Origin: Planctomycetales bacterium
GTDB lineage: Bacteria; Planctomycetota; Planctomycetia; Pirellulales; Thermoguttaceae
Length of the DNA stretch: 8,046 nt
Direction: 5' to 3'
Assembly: GCA_007127495.1 (NCBI GenBank)
Contig: SKZG01000227.1
Span: 1-8,046, forward strand
In this document: one piece after another, positions 5,499-8,046 of the stretch
Layout: every line of letters begins with the position of its first letter
How positions within the stretch are numbered: the first letter of the stretch is position 1
Program-made: the position numbers and the translations under genes
The notes under the pieces: generated by a model
Told to the model about the DNA's origin: nothing
Databases searched by the model: none
The model's input: only the letters and a program-made list of their open reading frames with translations

Positions 5499-5541
5499 CC
5501 CTCACCCCCGAGCCCCTCTCCCCAGGGGAGAGGGGAGTTTT
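5499..5541. repeat. CCCTCACCCC-type interspersed repeat with 11-bp stem
   Basis: CCCTCACCCC is followed by CCCCTCTCCCC (5513-5523) and its perfect complement GGGGAGAGGGG (5525-5535). This combination is a familiar interspersed repeat in many high-GC genomes. The hairpin is followed by AGTTTTCC on the + strand, so it may also stop rightward transcripts. Confidence 0.6.
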
Positions 5542-5565
5542 CCGGATAGCCTAAAAACGCCCCGG

Positions 5566-5593
5566 TTGCACTGTCGGGCTGTGGCGATATGCT
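5566..5593 (+). promoter_or_regulatory. Candidate promoter of the SNF2 helicase gene
   Basis: TTGCAC (5566-5571), a 16-bp spacer and TATGCT (5588-5593) give a modest sigma70 match about 35 bp before the start codon. Another AT-rich stretch (GATATAG, near 5601-5607) is closer. Tentative. Confidence 0.3.
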
Positions 5594-5628
5594 GTGCAAT
5601 GATATAGCCTGCCGCAGGAGCCGAGTAA

Positions 5629-8046
5629 ATGGATTTTGAATTGGCCTTCGCCCCAACCGGGCATCTTGTCGCCCAACCCGTGGCAGGAGAAGACGCCGGC
5701 CCGCAGGCCGTGCGGCTGTGTCGGGCATTTGGCGCGGCCCAGGCCGAAGGTCTGTTCACGCTGGCCAACGAGAAGCTCGACGCCGGCGCCAGGCCCGCGC
5801 TGGGCTACTGGCGCGGTTTCGCGGGCCGATACCTGACCGAGCTGTGCCATACGCCCGACGTGGCCGGCGCGGCTCCAGACCCCATTCCGCCACCCGCCGG
5901 CGAGCAGCTTGCCGGGCTCGTGCTGGCGGTGCCGCCCATGCCCGGCGCCGAGTACGTGACCGAAGCGGCGCTGGAGAACGTTTGGGCCGACCTGGACGCA
6001 TGGACCCGACGCGAAGTGGCCCGCAGCGCCACGGGGCTGGCAGGATTCCTCAAGCAGCGGGCGCCGCTGTGGCACCAGGTAGGCCGCGTGTGCTTCCACC
6101 TAGCCGAGAACAAGCGCGACCCCGACTATCCCTTCGCCTTCCTGGCCACGTACGCGCCCGGCGTGGCGGCCGGGGGCCGGGTGCAGTATCTGCCGCTGAG
6201 CAAGGCGTTGCAGCAATACGCGGGGGAGAAGAACCGCACGGCCCTGGTGAAGCTCCTCGCGCCGGTGAAGCAGGCGGCGGAAAGCAGCGCCCTGGTGAAA
6301 GACCTGCTCGACTCCGGCGACCTGTTCCAGCCGCTCGCCTGGACGCCGCGCGAGGCCTACCGGTTCCTGCAAGAAACGCCGCGGATGGAGGAAAGCGGCA
6401 TCCTGGCTCGCCTGCCCGACTGGTGGAAGAAACGCCCTCGGCCTCGCGTGGGCGTGACCATTGGCGAGAAGCGACAGAAGAAGTTCCACGCCGAGGCCAT
6501 GCTCGACTTCCAGGTCGAAATGGCCCTGGGCGACCAGGTACTCTCCGAGGCCGAATGGAACGAGCTGCTGGCCGCCGAGGACGGGCTCGTGCTGCTGCGG
6601 GGCCAGTGGGTCGAGGTCGACCGGCAGAAGCTCAACGAGGCGCTCGAACAGTGGAAGGCCGTTGAAGCCCAGGCGGGTGACGGCCTTTCCTTCATCGAAG
6701 GGATGCGACTGCTGGCCGGCGCGCCCCGCGACCTGGCCGACGACGGCGGCCAAGCCGACCCGGAGCGGGCATGGTCGTTCGTCCACGCCGGCGAGTGGCT
6801 CAGCCAACTGCTGGCCAACCTGCGCAGTCCGGAGCAGCTCGACCAGGCTGCCCCGGGCGCCGACCTGAAGGCCACCCTGCGTCCCTACCAGGCCGCCGGA
6901 GTGAACTGGCTGTGGTTCCTCGCCAGCCTGGGACTCGGCGCCTGCTTGGCCGACGACATGGGCCTGGGCAAGACGGTGCAGGTTCTTGGGTTGCTGACGG
7001 TGCTCAAGAAACAGCGGGGCAATAAGCCGTCGTTGCTGGTCCTGCCCGCTTCCCTGCTGGCCAACTGGAAGGCCGAGATGGCGCGGTTCGCCCCCTCGCT
7101 CCGCGCCGTGTTCATCCACCCTTCGGAAACGCCGAAGGAACGACTCGCCGCGATGGCCGCCGATCCTGCCGGTTCGCTCTCGAAGGCCGACGTCGTACTG
7201 ACCACCTACGGCATGTTGCTGCGGCAGGCGTGGCTTTCGGAAGTCGATTGGCGGCTGGTCGGGCTCGACGAGGCGCAGGCGATCAAGAACCCCGGTTCGC
7301 GGCAAACCAAGGCGGTGAAGCGGCTGCGGGCCGACGCGCGCGTCGTGCTCACCGGCACGCCGGTCGAGAACCGGCTTTCCGACCTGTGGTCGCTTTTCGA
7401 CTTCCTTTGCCCGGGGTTGCTTGGCTCGCAACGGCAGTTCAAGGAGTTCGTCAAGCGGCTCGATGCCCGCACCGAGAACCGCTACGCCCCGCTGCGCGGC
7501 CTGGTGCAGCCGTACATCCTCCGCCGGCTGAAGACCGACAAACGCGTCATCACCGACCTGCCGGAGAAGACCGAGGTGCGCGCCTTCTGCGGGCTTGGGA
7601 AGCGGCAGGCGGCCCTGTACGCGAAGATGGTCAAGGAGATGGCCCGGGCCCTGGAGGACCTCGACGGCATGCAGCGCCGCGGCCTGGTGCTGGCCTACCT
7701 GATGCGGTTCAAGCAGTTGTGCAACCACCCGAGCCACCTGCTGGGCGACGGCGAGTTCGCCCCCGACGCGAGCGGCAAGTTCCTGCGGCTGGGCGAGATA
7801 TGCGAAGAAATCGCCTCGCGCCAGGAGAAGGCCCTGGTGTTCACCCAGTTCCGCGAAATGGCCGACCCGCTGGCCGAGTTCCTGGCCGGCGTGTTCGGCC
7901 GGCCGGGACTGGTGCTGCACGGCGGCACGGCCGTAAAGGGGCGGAAGCGGCTGGTCGACCAGTTCCAGGCCGACGGCGGCCCGCCCTTCTTCGTGCTGTC
8001 ACTGAAGGCAGGCGGCACGGGCCTGAACCTGACCGCCGCCTCGCAT
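5629..8046 (+). CDS. SNF2-family DEAD/DEAH helicase (3' end beyond window)
   Basis: An ATP-dependent DNA translocase of the bacterial SNF2 family; 806 codons are visible and the C-terminus is off the right edge. ATG 5629 is preceded directly by an in-frame TAA, with GGAG 8 bases upstream. Residues 1 to about 420 are the bacterial SNF2-associated (DUF3670-like) region, with WWKKRPRPRVGV at 265-276 and LDFQVEMALGD after it. The helicase core shows motif I DDMGLGKT (442-449, Lys448), motif II DEAQ (547-550), motif III LTGTPVENRLSDLWS (from 574), motif IV ALVFTQF (735-741) and motif V KAGGTGLNLT (793-802). Motif VI should follow just outside. All visible motifs are intact. Relatives often sit beside a SWIM zinc-finger gene; whether that holds here cannot be seen. 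The cellular role is not settled; it probably remodels protein-DNA complexes during repair or transcription. Confidence 0.93.
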   Translation, partial: MDFELAFAPTGHLVAQPVAGEDAGPQAVRLCRAFGAAQAEGLFTLANEKLDAGARPALGYWRGFAGRYLTELCHTPDVAGAAPDPIPPPAGEQLAGLVLAVPPMPGAEYVTEAALENVWADLDAWTRREVARSATGLAGFLKQRAPLWHQVGRVCFHLAENKRDPDYPFAFLATYAPGVAAGGRVQYLPLSKALQQYAGEKNRTALVKLLAPVKQAAESSALVKDLLDSGDLFQPLAWTPREAYRFLQETPRMEESGILARLPDWWKKRPRPRVGVTIGEKRQKKFHAEAMLDFQVEMALGDQVLSEAEWNELLAAEDGLVLLRGQWVEVDRQKLNEALEQWKAVEAQAGDGLSFIEGMRLLAGAPRDLADDGGQADPERAWSFVHAGEWLSQLLANLRSPEQLDQAAPGADLKATLRPYQAAGVNWLWFLASLGLGACLADDMGLGKTVQVLGLLTVLKKQRGNKPSLLVLPASLLANWKAEMARFAPSLRAVFIHPSETPKERLAAMAADPAGSLSKADVVLTTYGMLLRQAWLSEVDWRLVGLDEAQAIKNPGSRQTKAVKRLRADARVVLTGTPVENRLSDLWSLFDFLCPGLLGSQRQFKEFVKRLDARTENRYAPLRGLVQPYILRRLKTDKRVITDLPEKTEVRAFCGLGKRQAALYAKMVKEMARALEDLDGMQRRGLVLAYLMRFKQLCNHPSHLLGDGEFAPDASGKFLRLGEICEEIASRQEKALVFTQFREMADPLAEFLAGVFGRPGLVLHGGTAVKGRKRLVDQFQADGGPPFFVLSLKAGGTGLNLTAASH

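Larger units (their letters stand above)
5130..5628. other. Repeat-rich intergenic region between DUF2283 remnant and helicase
   Basis: About 500 bp without a supported gene. In order it holds the rest of the heptamer array, a mirror array, the GGGACAGTCCC palindromes, a leftward terminator, two small hairpins, a CCCTCACCCC-type repeat, and a candidate helicase promoter. The small hairpins are CGGCT/AGCCG at 5402-5413 and GGGGC/GCCCC at 5426-5439. Frames on both strands are interrupted and look like translated repeats. Confidence 0.7.

Noticed and set aside
5083..5505. 140-codon - strand frame
   Set aside because: It is made of the translated heptamer arrays, palindromes and terminator, with repetitive FLTSPF-type peptides.
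5718..6665. 315-codon + strand frame rich in Arg, Ala and Gly
   Set aside because: It is a shifted frame inside the helicase N-terminal domain with composition typical of an out-of-frame GC-rich gene.
6100..7920. 606-codon open frame on the - strand
   Set aside because: It is antisense to the SNF2 helicase, whose motifs I to V are intact; GC-rich codon use leaves the opposite strand open by chance.

Overview
The window looks like a piece of a high-GC planctomycete chromosome, probably Pirellulales-like. This rests on three things: a tyrosine recombinase of the type common in planctomycetes, a secreted PQQ-like beta-propeller protein starting with the WPQWRGP motif typical of that phylum, and many GC-rich palindromic intergenic repeats. 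The lineage is inferred from protein style, because there is no rRNA or marker gene here.

Left part (1-2326), leftward: the N-terminal end of an unrecognised protein runs off the left edge (start near 424). A 446-bp gene-free stretch with a run of four hairpins follows, then a complete tyrosine recombinase (877-2157). The recombinase has a consensus sigma70 promoter (TTGACA, 17 bp, TATAAT). That promoter sits inside five copies of a GGTGTC motif and is followed by a strong hairpin in the leader.

Middle (2327-3308): a tRNA with a CAU anticodon on the + strand, then, leftward, an XRE-type regulator with a good promoter and a palindrome over it. The next reading frame after the regulator begins like an ImmA/IrrE peptidase. 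It loses that similarity after about 17 codons and runs into the tRNA, so the regulator seems to have lost its partner. With the recombinase next door, this looks like the scar of a mobile element.

Right part (3309-8046): a complete leftward PQQ-like beta-propeller lipoprotein-sized or secreted protein (3309-4814) has its promoter inside the 5' end of a divergent DUF2283 remnant. The remnant would be restored by losing one T from a T5 run. It ends inside an array of 7-bp GAAGTGA-type repeats, which is mirrored by a shorter array in the opposite orientation. The rest of the roughly 500-bp gap holds palindromes, a very clear leftward intrinsic terminator with no visible gene to terminate, and a CCCTCACCCC-type repeat. 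A large rightward SNF2-family helicase starts at 5629 and runs off the right edge after motif V.

The genes do not form one pathway. The picture is of a recombinase and a phage-like regulator next to a tRNA, inserted among ordinary planctomycete genes separated by repeat-rich spacers. I did not find a clearly new multi-gene system. The most notable items are the motif cluster at the recombinase promoter, the inverted heptamer arrays, and the truncated regulator-peptidase pair.
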